DNA from: CAG-552 sp964516925 | Lineage (GTDB): Bacteria; Bacillota; Clostridia; Christensenellales; Pumilibacteraceae | Direction: 5' to 3' | DNA length: 64,000 nucleotides | NCBI GenBank assembly: GCA_964516925.1 | Contig: CAZEXL010000006.1 | Location: 3,700-67,699 of the forward strand | Part shown: positions 41,510 through 49,865 of the stretch, piece after piece | Layout of the letters: each line of letters starts with the position of its first letter | Numbering within the stretch: position 1 is the first letter of the stretch | The notes under the pieces: model-generated | Databases searched by the model: none | What the model was told of the DNA's origin: nothing | Seen by the model: only the letters and a program-made list of their open reading frames with translations | Made by a program: the position numbers and the translations under genes

Positions 41510-42496
41510 ATGGAATTATTGCAATCATTTCGTCAAAAAGCTAAACAGTTAAACAAGACGATAGTCCTTCCCGAGGGTGAAGAAGAGCGTAATATTCGTG
41601 CCGCTGAAATCATCGCTAAAGAAGGATTGGCGAAGGTTATTCTTATCGGCAACGAAGAAAAGATTAAGTCCGTTGTTCCGGGCGTTTGCCTTAACGGAAT
41701 CAAAGTTTTCGATCCGGCAAAAGAAGACCTTTCAAAGTATGTTACCGCTTTGTATGAAGCTCGCAAGAACAAGGGTATGACTATGGAAGCCGCAGCTCAG
41801 CAAGTAAAAGATTGCTTGTATCTTGGCGTTTTGATGGTTAAATGTCACGATGCGGACGGTATGGTATCCGGAGCAATTCATTCTACTGGCGATACGCTTC
41901 GTCCCGCTTTGCAGATTATAAAGACCGCTCCCGGAATTAACACGGTAAGCAGTTGCTTCATAATGGTTATGCCGGAAGGTTGTAAGTATGGCGAAAACGG
42001 AATTTTAGTATTCGGCGATTGCGCCGTTAATCCATGTCCGACGGCAGAACAGCTTGCTGATATTGCTATTTCTAGCGCTAAAACCGCAAAAAGCGTTACG
42101 GGAATCGATCCGAAAGTTGCAATGCTTTCGTTCTCTACTAAGGGCTCGGCAAAACACGAATTGGTTGACAAAGTCGTTGCGGCAACTGCGCTTGTTAAAC
42201 AAAACGCTCCTGAACTTTGCGTAGACGGCGAATTGCAGCTTGATGCGGCTTTGGTTGAAAAAGTTGCTACTTTAAAAGCTCCCGGAAGCAATGTGGCAGG
42301 CAAGGCAAACGTTTTGATTTTCCCCGATCTTCAAGCAGGAAACATCGGCTATAAGCTTGTTCAAAGACTTGCAGGAGCAGAAGCCGTGGGCCCGATTTGC
42401 CAAGGGTTTAATATGCCTGTAAACGATCTTAGCCGCGGTTGCTCGGTAGAAGATATCGTAAACGTTGTTGCTATCACTGCTCTTCAAGGCGCGTAA
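41510..42496 (+). CDS. pta: Phosphate acetyltransferase
   Basis: 328 residues, the short Pta form. Conserved parts are TIVLPEGEEERNIRAAEII near the N-terminus, DGMVSGAIHSTGDTLRPALQ, KGSAKHELVDKVVAAT and ANVLIFPDLQAGNIGYKLVQ. It converts acetyl-CoA and phosphate to acetyl phosphate. AAGGAGATTATT precedes the ATG. It forms a two-gene unit with ackA (27-nt gap). Confidence 0.97.
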   Translation: MELLQSFRQKAKQLNKTIVLPEGEEERNIRAAEIIAKEGLAKVILIGNEEKIKSVVPGVCLNGIKVFDPAKEDLSKYVTALYEARKNKGMTMEAAAQQVKDCLYLGVLMVKCHDADGMVSGAIHSTGDTLRPALQIIKTAPGINTVSSCFIMVMPEGCKYGENGILVFGDCAVNPCPTAEQLADIAISSAKTAKSVTGIDPKVAMLSFSTKGSAKHELVDKVVAATALVKQNAPELCVDGELQLDAALVEKVATLKAPGSNVAGKANVLIFPDLQAGNIGYKLVQRLAGAEAVGPICQGFNMPVNDLSRGCSVEDIVNVVAITALQGA

Positions 42497-42523
42497 AGTA
42501 AAATATAATTAGGAGATTTTAAA

Positions 42524-43711
42524 ATGAAAATTTTAGTTATAAATGCGGGTAGTTCATCGCTTAAATACCAGCTTATTAATATGGAAGACGAAAGCGTTAT
42601 CGCAAAAGGTCTTTGCGAACGTATCGGTATTGACGGTTCCGTTCTTACACACAAGACGGCAAAAGGCGAAGTCGTAATCAACGAACCCATGCCGTCGCAC
42701 GTTGAGGCTATCAGCCTTGTGCTTAATGCGCTTGTCGACAAAAATCACGGCGTTATTAAGTCAATGGATGAAATTTCAGCAGTTGGTCATCGCGTGGTTC
42801 ACGCAGCAGAAGATTTCAAAGAAAGTCAACTCATAACCGAAGACGTTATGAAAATTATTGAAAACAATATTGACCTTGCGCCGCTTCATCAGCCCGCAAA
42901 TATTATGGGAATCAGAGCTTGCCAAAAAGTTATGCCCAAAGCTCCGATGGTAGCCGTGTTTGACAATACGTTTCATTCAACGATGCCTGACTATGCTTAT
43001 ATGTATGGTATTCCGTACGAAGATTACAAAAATTATAGGGTTCGTAAGTACGGCTTCCACGGCACAAGCCATTTGTTTGTAAGCGGCGAAGCTGAAAAAA
43101 TCCTTGGCAGAAAGGGTAAAATTGTTGTTTGCCACCTTGGTAACGGCGCAAGCATAAGCGCAGTTAAGGACGGCAAATGTATCGATACTTCCATGGGACT
43201 TACTCCGCTTGAAGGTTTGATTATGGGTACTCGTTCGGGTGATCTTGATCCTGCGGTACTTGAATATCTTGCATCTAAGAAGAGTATGTCGATAAGCGAA
43301 ATAACTACTTATCTTAATAAGAAGAGCGGTGTATTGGGAATCAGCGGCGTAAGTAGCGACTTCCGTGATCTTCTTGCGGGAATTAAGGAAGGCAATGATC
43401 GTTGCCGTCTTGCTCTTGATATGTTCTCGTACAGAGTTCTTAAGTATGTAGGTTCGTACGTTGCGGCATTGGGCGGACTTGATCTTATAGCGTTTACCGG
43501 CGGTATAGGTGAACATACTCCCGAAGTTAGAGCCGCAGTACTTGATTCGCTTGCATTTATGGGTATGAAGTACGACAAGGAAAAGAATCTTAATCCCGGC
43601 AGAGGTAACAGCGTAAAGATTTCTGCAGAAGGAAGTAGTGCTCTTGCGTATATTATTCCTACTAACGAAGAACTCGTAATTGCTCGTCAGACTCTTGCGT
43701 TAGTTAAATAA
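42524..43711 (+). CDS. ackA: Acetate kinase
   Basis: 395 residues. It opens MKILVINAGSSSLKYQLINM (phosphate-binding motif), then FDNTFHSTMPDYAYMYGIP, GTSHLFVSGEA, GNGASISAVKDGKCIDTSMG and FTGGIGEHTPEVR. It makes ATP and acetate from acetyl phosphate, the last step of fermentative acetate production. AGGAGATTTTAAA precedes the ATG. The DUF177 and rpmF genes that often follow ackA in Firmicutes are not here; comFC follows. Confidence 0.98.
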   Translation: MKILVINAGSSSLKYQLINMEDESVIAKGLCERIGIDGSVLTHKTAKGEVVINEPMPSHVEAISLVLNALVDKNHGVIKSMDEISAVGHRVVHAAEDFKESQLITEDVMKIIENNIDLAPLHQPANIMGIRACQKVMPKAPMVAVFDNTFHSTMPDYAYMYGIPYEDYKNYRVRKYGFHGTSHLFVSGEAEKILGRKGKIVVCHLGNGASISAVKDGKCIDTSMGLTPLEGLIMGTRSGDLDPAVLEYLASKKSMSISEITTYLNKKSGVLGISGVSSDFRDLLAGIKEGNDRCRLALDMFSYRVLKYVGSYVAALGGLDLIAFTGGIGEHTPEVRAAVLDSLAFMGMKYDKEKNLNPGRGNSVKISAEGSSALAYIIPTNEELVIARQTLALVK

Positions 43712-43713
43712 CT

Positions 43714-44424
43714 GTGAGTATTAAAACAGTTTTCATAAAAATGTTGTATCCGCAAGGCATTAAGTGCGTAGTTTGCGGAAAAGAATTATTTGAAGAAAAC
43801 CGATACGGCATTTGTAGCGGATGTTTGCTTAAGGCGAACGTCCGCTTTTGCCCAAAATGCGGCAGATCAGTAGGCGAAACGACGGTATATTGCGAAGATT
43901 GCACGAAAACAAAACGCGAATTCAACGAAGCCAGAGCACCGTTTATTTTCGAAGGAAAGGCAAAAGCTCTCGTTCATGGATTAAAATACGGAGGCAAAAA
44001 ATATTTAGCAAAAACTATTGCGCAATATCTTGCCGATGAGTACTACAAAAACGATTGGTACGTTGATTTTATAACATTTGTACCCATGCACCCTAAAAAG
44101 CAAAAATTACGAGGATATAATCAAGCAGAACTTATTGCAAACGAAGTAGCAAAAATAATAAATAAACCGTTAATTAATAGTTTGGAACGAGTGAAATACT
44201 CTCAAAATTTTGCAAGACTTTCACGAAAAGAAAGAATGAAAGAAGCAGAAGAAAGCGTTATTGCAAAAGATAAATATAAAAAGAAAAGCATTTTACTTAT
44301 CGACGACGTTTTTACTACGGGAGCAACGAGTGAAGCGTGTGCAAAGGCGCTTAATAAAAGCGGGGCAAGCGACGTATATGTTTTGACATTTTGTACAAGC
44401 GTTTGCAAACCGGAATTGTATTAG
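43714..44424 (+). CDS. comFC: ComFC-family phosphoribosyltransferase-like protein
   Basis: 236 residues. An N-terminal double zinc ribbon (CVVCGKELF, CSGCLLKANV, RFCPKCGRS, YCEDC) precedes a PRTase domain with the signature ILLIDDVFTTGATSEACAKA (about 195-214). ComFC is needed for DNA uptake and transformation in competent Firmicutes. The protein is also kept in non-competent bacteria. The start is GTG at 43714, only 2 nt after the ackA stop, and no Shine-Dalgarno sequence is visible, so translation may depend on ribosomes finishing ackA. No comFA is near. Confidence 0.9.
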   Translation: MSIKTVFIKMLYPQGIKCVVCGKELFEENRYGICSGCLLKANVRFCPKCGRSVGETTVYCEDCTKTKREFNEARAPFIFEGKAKALVHGLKYGGKKYLAKTIAQYLADEYYKNDWYVDFITFVPMHPKKQKLRGYNQAELIANEVAKIINKPLINSLERVKYSQNFARLSRKERMKEAEESVIAKDKYKKKSILLIDDVFTTGATSEACAKALNKSGASDVYVLTFCTSVCKPELY

Positions 44425-44493
44425 ATTTGCAATAACGTACCGTATAGGAATTTTTGTTACCATTTTTCTAAACATTGTAACACAATATTATTT

Positions 44494-44566
44494 ATAAAGA
44501 CGGTTGAACAGCCGTTAAAACTGACGTGCGCCGAGTGCATTGTTGCAGATTGTCTTTATTTTTTTT
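44494..44566 (+). terminator. Long hairpin terminator after comFC
   Basis: ATAAAGAC (44494-44501) pairs with GTCTTTAT (44552-44559), followed by TTTTTTT. The 50-nt loop holds a smaller hairpin ACGG/CCGT. It probably ends pta-ackA-comFC transcription; a small RNA is another possibility. Confidence 0.55.
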
Positions 44567-44599
44567 GTTTCTTTTATAAATATATTTACGTTTATTTAG

Positions 44600-44657
44600 T
44601 TGACAAAGATTATTTATAAGATTATACTTAAAACACTTGTTGCAAAACAAGTGTTTT
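44600..44657 (+). promoter_or_regulatory. Promoter of the accessory operon with overlapping inverted repeat
   Basis: TTGACA (44600-44605), 17 nt, TATACT (44623-44628). A perfect 12-bp inverted repeat AAAACACTTGTT (44630-44641) / AACAAGTGTTTT (44646-44657) covers the expected start site, a good place for the operator of the TetR-family regulator encoded next. Confidence 0.78.
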
Positions 44658-44682
44658 ATTTTAAAAGACGTAGGGAGAAAAA

Positions 44683-45261
44683 ATGCCACCAAAACCTAAA
44701 TTTACAAAAGAAGAAATTCTTTCAGTTGCATTGAAAATTGTTTCTGAATGCGGAATTAGTTCGTTAACGGCAAGAGAACTTGGCGTTAGGCTCGGTGCTT
44801 CGGCTCGTCCGATTTTTACTGTATTTAGCAGTATGGAGCAATTACAAAACGAGGTTCGCTTATCGGCAATGACATATTTTGAAAATATGCATTTAGATAA
44901 CGTCGAAGATATGCCGATATTTAAACAAATCGGCATGAAAATGGTATTGTTTGGTGTAAAGGAACCTAAATTGTATCAATTGCTTTTTATGCAAGAAAAC
45001 AAAAATGCAATGTCTTTTGACGATATTTTTAGTAAATTAGGTTCAACAGCAACTAAATGCTTAAAAACGATTGAAGATGATTATGGGTTAAATACCGAGC
45101 AGGCAAAAACTCTGTTTGAACATATTTGGATTCATACTTTTGGAATAGGAACTCTGTGCGCAACAAGGACTTGCGATTTTTCACAAGAGCAAATATCAAA
45201 AATGTTAACGGAAGATTTTACGGCAATGATGACGTTGCTCAAAGGGGGAAATAATGACTAA
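44683..45261 (+). CDS. TetR/AcrR-family transcriptional regulator
   Basis: 192 residues. The N-terminal helix-turn-helix spans about residues 8-55 (FTKEEILSVALKIVSECGIS, then LTARELGVRLGASARPIFTV). The C-terminal half is a helical ligand-binding domain with no recognisable subfamily, ending in a WIHTFGIGTLCAT segment typical of the TetR_C family. It probably represses its own operon through the palindrome at 44630-44657. GGGAGAAAAA precedes the ATG. It overlaps the isochorismatase gene by 8 nt. Confidence 0.92.
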   Translation: MPPKPKFTKEEILSVALKIVSECGISSLTARELGVRLGASARPIFTVFSSMEQLQNEVRLSAMTYFENMHLDNVEDMPIFKQIGMKMVLFGVKEPKLYQLLFMQENKNAMSFDDIFSKLGSTATKCLKTIEDDYGLNTEQAKTLFEHIWIHTFGIGTLCATRTCDFSQEQISKMLTEDFTAMMTLLKGGNND

Positions 45262-45748
45262 GAATAAAGCTTTAGTCGTAATTGACTTACAAAACGATAT
45301 TACAAAGAATTATAAAGGAATAATCGAAAGAGTGAATGAAGCGATCGATAAGGCGGTTTTAGACGGAGTATATGTCATTTACGTTCGACATAATAATTTA
45401 TCGGATACGACAAGGACGTTTAAAGTCGGGACTCGTGGTGCCGAGTTTGTTTCGGAACTAAAAATAGTGTCCGATAACGTTTTTACAAAGACTAAAAGCA
45501 GCGCTTTGTCCAGCGAAGAATTTGTTTCGTATATTCACGAAAAAAACATTTCAAAATTTTTTATTGCGGGGGCAGACGCTACCGCATGTATTAAATCGAC
45601 TTGTTTAAATTTAAAGAAAGCAAATTATGATGTTCACGTTTTGTCTGATTGTATTACAAGTTATGACAAAAACAAGTTGCCGGAGATGATAGATTATTAT
45701 AAACAAAAAGGTTGCGTTGTAGAAAATCTTGCCGATATAAAACTATAA
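45254..45748 (+). CDS. Isochorismatase-family cysteine hydrolase
   Basis: 164 residues. The catalytic triad is visible: Asp in LVVIDLQNDI (about residue 11), Lys in FTKTKSSAL (about residue 80) and Cys in AGADATACIKSTCLNLKKA (about residue 112). The family includes nicotinamidases and other amide hydrolases; the substrate here is unknown. AAGGGGGAAATA precedes the ATG. It is the second gene of the TetR-led operon. Confidence 0.9.
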   Translation: MTKNKALVVIDLQNDITKNYKGIIERVNEAIDKAVLDGVYVIYVRHNNLSDTTRTFKVGTRGAEFVSELKIVSDNVFTKTKSSALSSEEFVSYIHEKNISKFFIAGADATACIKSTCLNLKKANYDVHVLSDCITSYDKNKLPEMIDYYKQKGCVVENLADIKL

Positions 45749-45771
45749 AAACAATAAAAACGGAGGAATAA

Positions 45772-46218
45772 ATGAAAGAATCTATTTGTGGTGCTAATTG
45801 TACAGAATGCCCCTCGACCGAAAGTTGCAAAGGTTGCATAGAAACTAAGGGATGCCCTTATGGAAAACAATGTTATATTGCAAAGTATATTCTTGTGGGC
45901 GGCAAAGAAAATTATAGTGCATTTAAAAAAAGGTTAATAGAGAAAATTAACGCTATAAATATCGAAGGAATGGAAAAAGTAACGGAGCTTTATCCGCTTG
46001 TAGGGAGTTTTGTCAACCTTAAATATCCTTTGCCAAACGAGAATAAGGTTTCATTTTTGAAGAATGACGAGGTGTATCTTGGAGCGCAAGTGAAAAATTT
46101 ATTTGATGACAGCGGCAAAACGTGTTATGGAGTAATAGCAAGGGAAGATTTTATTCTTATATGCGAATACGGCGAAAATGCAACCAATTCGGAACTCATC
46201 GTTTACAAAAGGATATAA
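45772..46218 (+). CDS. DUF3795-like cysteine-rich protein
   Basis: 148 residues. The N-terminal 40 residues carry eight cysteines (CGANCTECPSTESCKGC, then GCPYGKQCY), suited to binding a metal or iron-sulfur cluster, as in DUF3795 proteins. The C-terminal part is beta-rich and unassigned. CGGAGGAATAA precedes the ATG. It lies between an isochorismatase and a flavin reductase, which suggests a redox or detoxification unit. Confidence 0.78.
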   Translation: MKESICGANCTECPSTESCKGCIETKGCPYGKQCYIAKYILVGGKENYSAFKKRLIEKINAINIEGMEKVTELYPLVGSFVNLKYPLPNENKVSFLKNDEVYLGAQVKNLFDDSGKTCYGVIAREDFILICEYGENATNSELIVYKRI

Positions 46219-46225
46219 TTTTTCT

Positions 46226-46912
46226 ATGAAAATACTTGTGTTAAACGGAAGTCCTAAAAAAGAAAAGAGCGACGTTATGCATGTTACTCGTTCTTTTTTA
46301 GAAGGGATGGAAGAAGTTGAAAAACAAAACGTAAAAATTATTCATGTTATAGATAAGCATATCGAATATTGTCGCGGTTGTTTTGCATGTAAACGTAACG
46401 GCGGAAAATGCGTTTACAACGACGATATGAAAGATGTACTGGAAAAAATTTTAGAAAGCGATTTGTTGCTTTTTAGTTTTCCTTTGTATTGTTACGGAAT
46501 GCCCGCACCGTTAAAAGCGTTAATCGACAGAACTTTACCACTGTCGTCTATGACTATGCAAAAAATCGGCGAAAGATATGAACATATAGCGCAAGCCGAT
46601 TTTGCGCATTTGAAGTACGTTATGATTTGCGGTTGCGGATTTCCTAACTCGAAGCACAATTTTGAACCTGCAACGGAACAGTTTAAATTGTGTTTTCCGA
46701 ACAATCACACGATTATTACGGTTCCGGAAAGTCCGATGTTCAACGAGCCTATGGCGGAAAGCGTAACAAAGCCAAAACTGAAACTTATAAAAGAAGCCGG
46801 ACGTAAATATGCCGAAAGCGGAACGCTCGACGACGAGTTGCTACGTCAAATATGTTTGCCGATGATACCCGACGAAGTGTACGCCAAGATTGTTAACGGA
46901 GAAGCGATATAG
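46226..46912 (+). CDS. NADPH-dependent FMN reductase / flavodoxin-like protein
   Basis: 228 residues. The flavodoxin-like phosphate-binding loop is LVLNGSPKKEKSDV. The pair in YCRGCFACKRNGGKC resembles iron-sulfur flavoproteins (CxxCxxC-like), and SFPLYCYGMPAPLKALIDRT is the family's active region. It likely reduces flavin or quinone-type compounds with NAD(P)H. The start is the ATG at 46226 (MKILVLNGS) with AAAGGA at a long spacing; the frame opening at 46178 lies inside the previous gene. YjdF follows after 3 nt. Confidence 0.88.
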   Translation: MKILVLNGSPKKEKSDVMHVTRSFLEGMEEVEKQNVKIIHVIDKHIEYCRGCFACKRNGGKCVYNDDMKDVLEKILESDLLLFSFPLYCYGMPAPLKALIDRTLPLSSMTMQKIGERYEHIAQADFAHLKYVMICGCGFPNSKHNFEPATEQFKLCFPNNHTIITVPESPMFNEPMAESVTKPKLKLIKEAGRKYAESGTLDDELLRQICLPMIPDEVYAKIVNGEAI

Positions 46913-46915
46913 TTA

Positions 46916-47362
46916 ATGAACGATTTGCTTATCGTTAAAGGTCGTCAATCTTATATATGCGAAGAATTGACTGTATATTTCGAAGATCCGTTTTGGGTGG
47001 GGGTGTTTCAGCGTACGGACGGTAAAAAATTTTCGGTTTGTAAAGTCGTTTTCGGCGCAGAGCCTAAGGATTGCGAAGTGTACGCTTTTTTATTGAAAAA
47101 CTTTGATAAACTTAATTTCTGCAGTGAAATTAAAACGAAATTAAGAAAAAAGGCAGACAATCCCAAAAGACGTATAAGAATTATTAATAAACAGCTTGGT
47201 GCGACAGGGATAAGTACAAAATCGCAACAAGCACTTTCGGCGCAAAGAGAAGAACGTAAAATAATAAATAAAACAAAAAATAAATTACAACTTGATGCGA
47301 TAAAACAGCGCAAATATGAATTACGGCGAGAAAAACAAAAAGAAAAGCATCGCGGAAAATAA
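46916..47362 (+). CDS. yjdF: YjdF-family protein (DUF2992)
   Basis: 148 residues. The N-terminal part QSYICEELTVYFEDPFWVGV, then TDGKKFSVCKVVFGAEPKD, matches YjdF-type proteins. The C-terminus is a strongly basic helix (KQRKYELRREKQKEKHRGK). In B. subtilis yjdF is controlled by a riboswitch sensing aza-aromatic compounds. No such leader is seen here; the gene is inside the TetR operon. A role in handling aromatic or redox-active toxins is inferred from that link. Confidence 0.82.
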   Translation: MNDLLIVKGRQSYICEELTVYFEDPFWVGVFQRTDGKKFSVCKVVFGAEPKDCEVYAFLLKNFDKLNFCSEIKTKLRKKADNPKRRIRIINKQLGATGISTKSQQALSAQREERKIINKTKNKLQLDAIKQRKYELRREKQKEKHRGK

Positions 47363-47400
47363 TTCAAATATAATAAGAAATTCATTTAGGGGAAAAGGCA

Positions 47401-48030
47401 ATGGATAATAGCGATTATTCAATTAGATTAGAAAAAATTGACGAAAGGCGCGAAGTTGAAAATTTAGTAAGAGAAGCGTTTTGGAACGTTTATCGACCCG
47501 GATGTTTGGAGCATTACGTTTTGCACATCTTAAGAGATTCGCCCGATTTTATTCCGCAACTTAATTTTGTTATGAAAAAGGACGGCAAAATTATCGGGCA
47601 AAACGTTTTTGTAAAAGCAATCGTTAAGTCCGACAGCGGTAAAAGAGTTTCGGTTTCCACGATGGGCCCGATTTGTATTGCGCCCGATTATAAAAGGCGA
47701 GGATACGGAAAAATTTTACTCGACTATTCCTTGTCAGAGGCAAAGAAATACGGAATCGAAGCTGTGTTGCTTGAAGGCGATATATGCTTTTATGGCAAAA
47801 GCGGATTTGACTACGCAAGCAAATTCGGTATTCGCTATCACGGATTGCCCGAAGGAGCGGATTCTTCTTTTTTTCTTTGCAAGGAGCTGCAAAACGGTTA
47901 TTTTGACGCAATAACAGGCGAATATTCTACGCCCGAATGTTATCTTGTGGACGAACATGAAGCGGAAAAATTTGATAAAACTTTTCCTAAAAAAGAGAAA
48001 CTTAAATTGGATAATCAGCTTTTTGATTAA
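47401..48030 (+). CDS. GNAT-family N-acetyltransferase
   Basis: 209 residues. The acetyl-CoA-binding motif is in MGPICIAPDYKRRGYGKILL (R-x-x-G-x-G/A), with VLLEGDICFYGKSGF at motif B. The family acetylates amines on small molecules or proteins; the substrate is not indicated. GGGGAAAAGGCA precedes the ATG. It sits in the accessory operon after yjdF. Confidence 0.9.
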   Translation: MDNSDYSIRLEKIDERREVENLVREAFWNVYRPGCLEHYVLHILRDSPDFIPQLNFVMKKDGKIIGQNVFVKAIVKSDSGKRVSVSTMGPICIAPDYKRRGYGKILLDYSLSEAKKYGIEAVLLEGDICFYGKSGFDYASKFGIRYHGLPEGADSSFFLCKELQNGYFDAITGEYSTPECYLVDEHEAEKFDKTFPKKEKLKLDNQLFD

Positions 48031-48054
48031 TAAGCAAAAAAAGGTTGGGCAGAA

Positions 48055-48882
48055 ATGAGTAAATATAATTTGCTTTGGGATTATATAAAAGGTTGCGGTA
48101 AACATTCGATTGTTCTTACGTTTGAGGAAATTTATAATGCTGTCGGCGTTGAGATTGATCACTCGTTTTTAAATGCTAAAAAAGAATTGTTGCGACATGG
48201 TTATAAAGTAGGGAAAATTTCGATAAAATCACAGACGGTTTTATTTGAAAAAATACCCGATAACGATACTTTGGTTGTGTACGTTCACGGAAAAGGCGGG
48301 AACGTTGCCGAAGCCGAGCATTATAAATCATTGTTTCCCGCATGTGAAGTGATCGGATTGGATTATGAAGCCGAAACGCCGTGGGAGGCAAAAAGCGAAT
48401 TTTCGATCGCATTTAATAAAATTTCAGAAAATTACAGTTGCGTTATCCTAATCGCTAACAGTATTGGCGCATACTTTTCGATGTGCGCTTTGCCGCCGAA
48501 AAAAATCAAAAGGGCTTATTTTGTTTCGCCTATAGTTGATATGGAACGAGTTGTTTTAGATATGATGAAAAGTGCAAACGTTATGGAAAGCGATTTGCAG
48601 GCAAAAAAAACAATTGTAACAGAATGGGGCGAAACACTTTCGTGGGATTATCTTAAATATGTTCGTTTTAATCCGATAAAGTGGGACGTTTCTACAGAAA
48701 TTTTGTACGGAGAAAAAGACAATTTAACTTCAAAACAAACGATTGTCGATTTTGCAAATGCGCATAATGCAAGTTTGACAATTATGCCAAACGGCGAACA
48801 TTGGTTTCATACGCCTGAACAAATGAAGTTTTTAGACGATTGGATAATTAACGGTGAGAAAAATGAAAAGATCGAGATTTAA
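48055..48882 (+). CDS. Alpha/beta hydrolase fused to a small N-terminal domain
   Basis: 275 residues. About residues 1-65 (LWDYIKGCGKHSIVLTFEEI through HGYKVGKISIKSQTVLF) resemble a stand-alone domain found in DUF7662-like or restriction-associated small proteins. About residues 70-270 form an alpha/beta hydrolase with oxyanion segment VVYVHGKGGN, nucleophile serine in LIANSIGAYFS, and histidine in MPNGEHWFHTPEQ. The substrate is unknown. The fusion of these two parts is the notable feature. It overlaps the next gene by 20 nt. Confidence 0.8.
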   Translation: MSKYNLLWDYIKGCGKHSIVLTFEEIYNAVGVEIDHSFLNAKKELLRHGYKVGKISIKSQTVLFEKIPDNDTLVVYVHGKGGNVAEAEHYKSLFPACEVIGLDYEAETPWEAKSEFSIAFNKISENYSCVILIANSIGAYFSMCALPPKKIKRAYFVSPIVDMERVVLDMMKSANVMESDLQAKKTIVTEWGETLSWDYLKYVRFNPIKWDVSTEILYGEKDNLTSKQTIVDFANAHNASLTIMPNGEHWFHTPEQMKFLDDWIINGEKNEKIEI

Positions 48883-49774
48883 TGTCGCTTGTAAGTGGCT
48901 GATTTTTTGGACGCTTTTTATTGGTATCGGAGCGGTTGGCGGCGCTCTTTGCATGATAATCGATCCGAGCGGAAAAACTGTAGGAATGTCCGAAATGTTG
49001 CCGTATTTTCAGGTTTTACCGTTTGCCGATATTATTTTTCAGAATTTTACATTCTCGGGAATTGCGTTATTAATCGTAAATGGAACAACAAACTTAACGG
49101 CGGCGACATTGCTTTTTAAGAATAAAAAACTCGGCGCAATTCTTGGAGGGATATTCGGGATAACGCTTATGCTTTGGATTTGCATTCAATTTTATATATT
49201 TCCGTTTAACTTGATGTCTACGATGTATTTTGTTTTTGGGATTTGTCAGGCTATTACGGGTTATGCGGCTTGTGTGTTTTATAAACAAGAAAATTTTGTT
49301 TTTGACAAAGGCGAGTATTCAAATATAGGCACTGACAAAAGGAAGCTCGTTGTTTATTTTTCTCGCATGGGCTATGTTAAGAAAATTGCATACGAAACGG
49401 CAAATAAAATCGGTGCGGATGTTTATGAAATAGAAGCAACCGAAAAAATTGACGGCACGGTTGGTTTTTGGTGGTGCGGACGGTTTGGCATGCTTCGCAA
49501 AGATATGCCGATAAAAAATATTTCGGTGGATTTATCCGTTTATGAAGAAGTAACGATTTGTTCGCCGATTTGGGTTTTTTCCGTCTCTTCGCCTGTTCGT
49601 AGCTTTTTACGGCATGCAAAGGGAAAAATTAAGAGCATAAATTATATTTTTGTTCACTATACAAACGGAAATTATCAAAACGTGGCGAAAAGCGCCGACG
49701 AAATTGTTGGCATAAAGCATAATATGCTTACAAACGTGAGATGCAGACAAGGAGATTTTAAGGTATATCGGTAA
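48863..49774 (+). CDS. Membrane domain fused to a flavodoxin
   Basis: 303 residues. About 1-140 carry four membrane helices (CKWLIFWTLFIGIGAVGGAL, then a second near residue 60, IFGITLMLWICIQFYIF, MYFVFGICQAITGYAACVFY). About 155-303 are a flavodoxin fold with the FMN phosphate loop VVYFSRMGYVKKIA and CSPIWVFSVSSPVRSFLR. The start is the ATG at 48863, with GGTGAG just upstream; a GTG at 48854 is in frame but less likely. It suggests electron transfer tied to the membrane. It is the last gene of the TetR-led operon. Confidence 0.82.
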   Translation: MKRSRFNVACKWLIFWTLFIGIGAVGGALCMIIDPSGKTVGMSEMLPYFQVLPFADIIFQNFTFSGIALLIVNGTTNLTAATLLFKNKKLGAILGGIFGITLMLWICIQFYIFPFNLMSTMYFVFGICQAITGYAACVFYKQENFVFDKGEYSNIGTDKRKLVVYFSRMGYVKKIAYETANKIGADVYEIEATEKIDGTVGFWWCGRFGMLRKDMPIKNISVDLSVYEEVTICSPIWVFSVSSPVRSFLRHAKGKIKSINYIFVHYTNGNYQNVAKSADEIVGIKHNMLTNVRCRQGDFKVYR

Positions 49775-49830
49775 ACGAATTCGATATGAATGTTTTTTTG
49801 GCAAGAAACACAATTTTTGCAATAAAACGT

Positions 49831-49859
49831 TTGACAATTAATTAAATCGGGTATATAAT
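49831..49859 (+). promoter_or_regulatory. Promoter of thrS
   Basis: TTGACA (49831-49836), 17 nt, TATAAT (49854-49859). Confidence 0.92.
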
Positions 49860-49865
49860 TAATGA

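Noticed and set aside
41533..43578. Several minus-strand frames antisense to pta and ackA
   Set aside because: They are shadows of strongly codon-biased genes; none has a ribosome binding site or recognisable product.
44600..44700. Riboswitch in front of the accessory operon containing yjdF
   Set aside because: Only a simple palindrome is present; the leader is too short for a yjdF-type riboswitch and a TetR operator explains it better.
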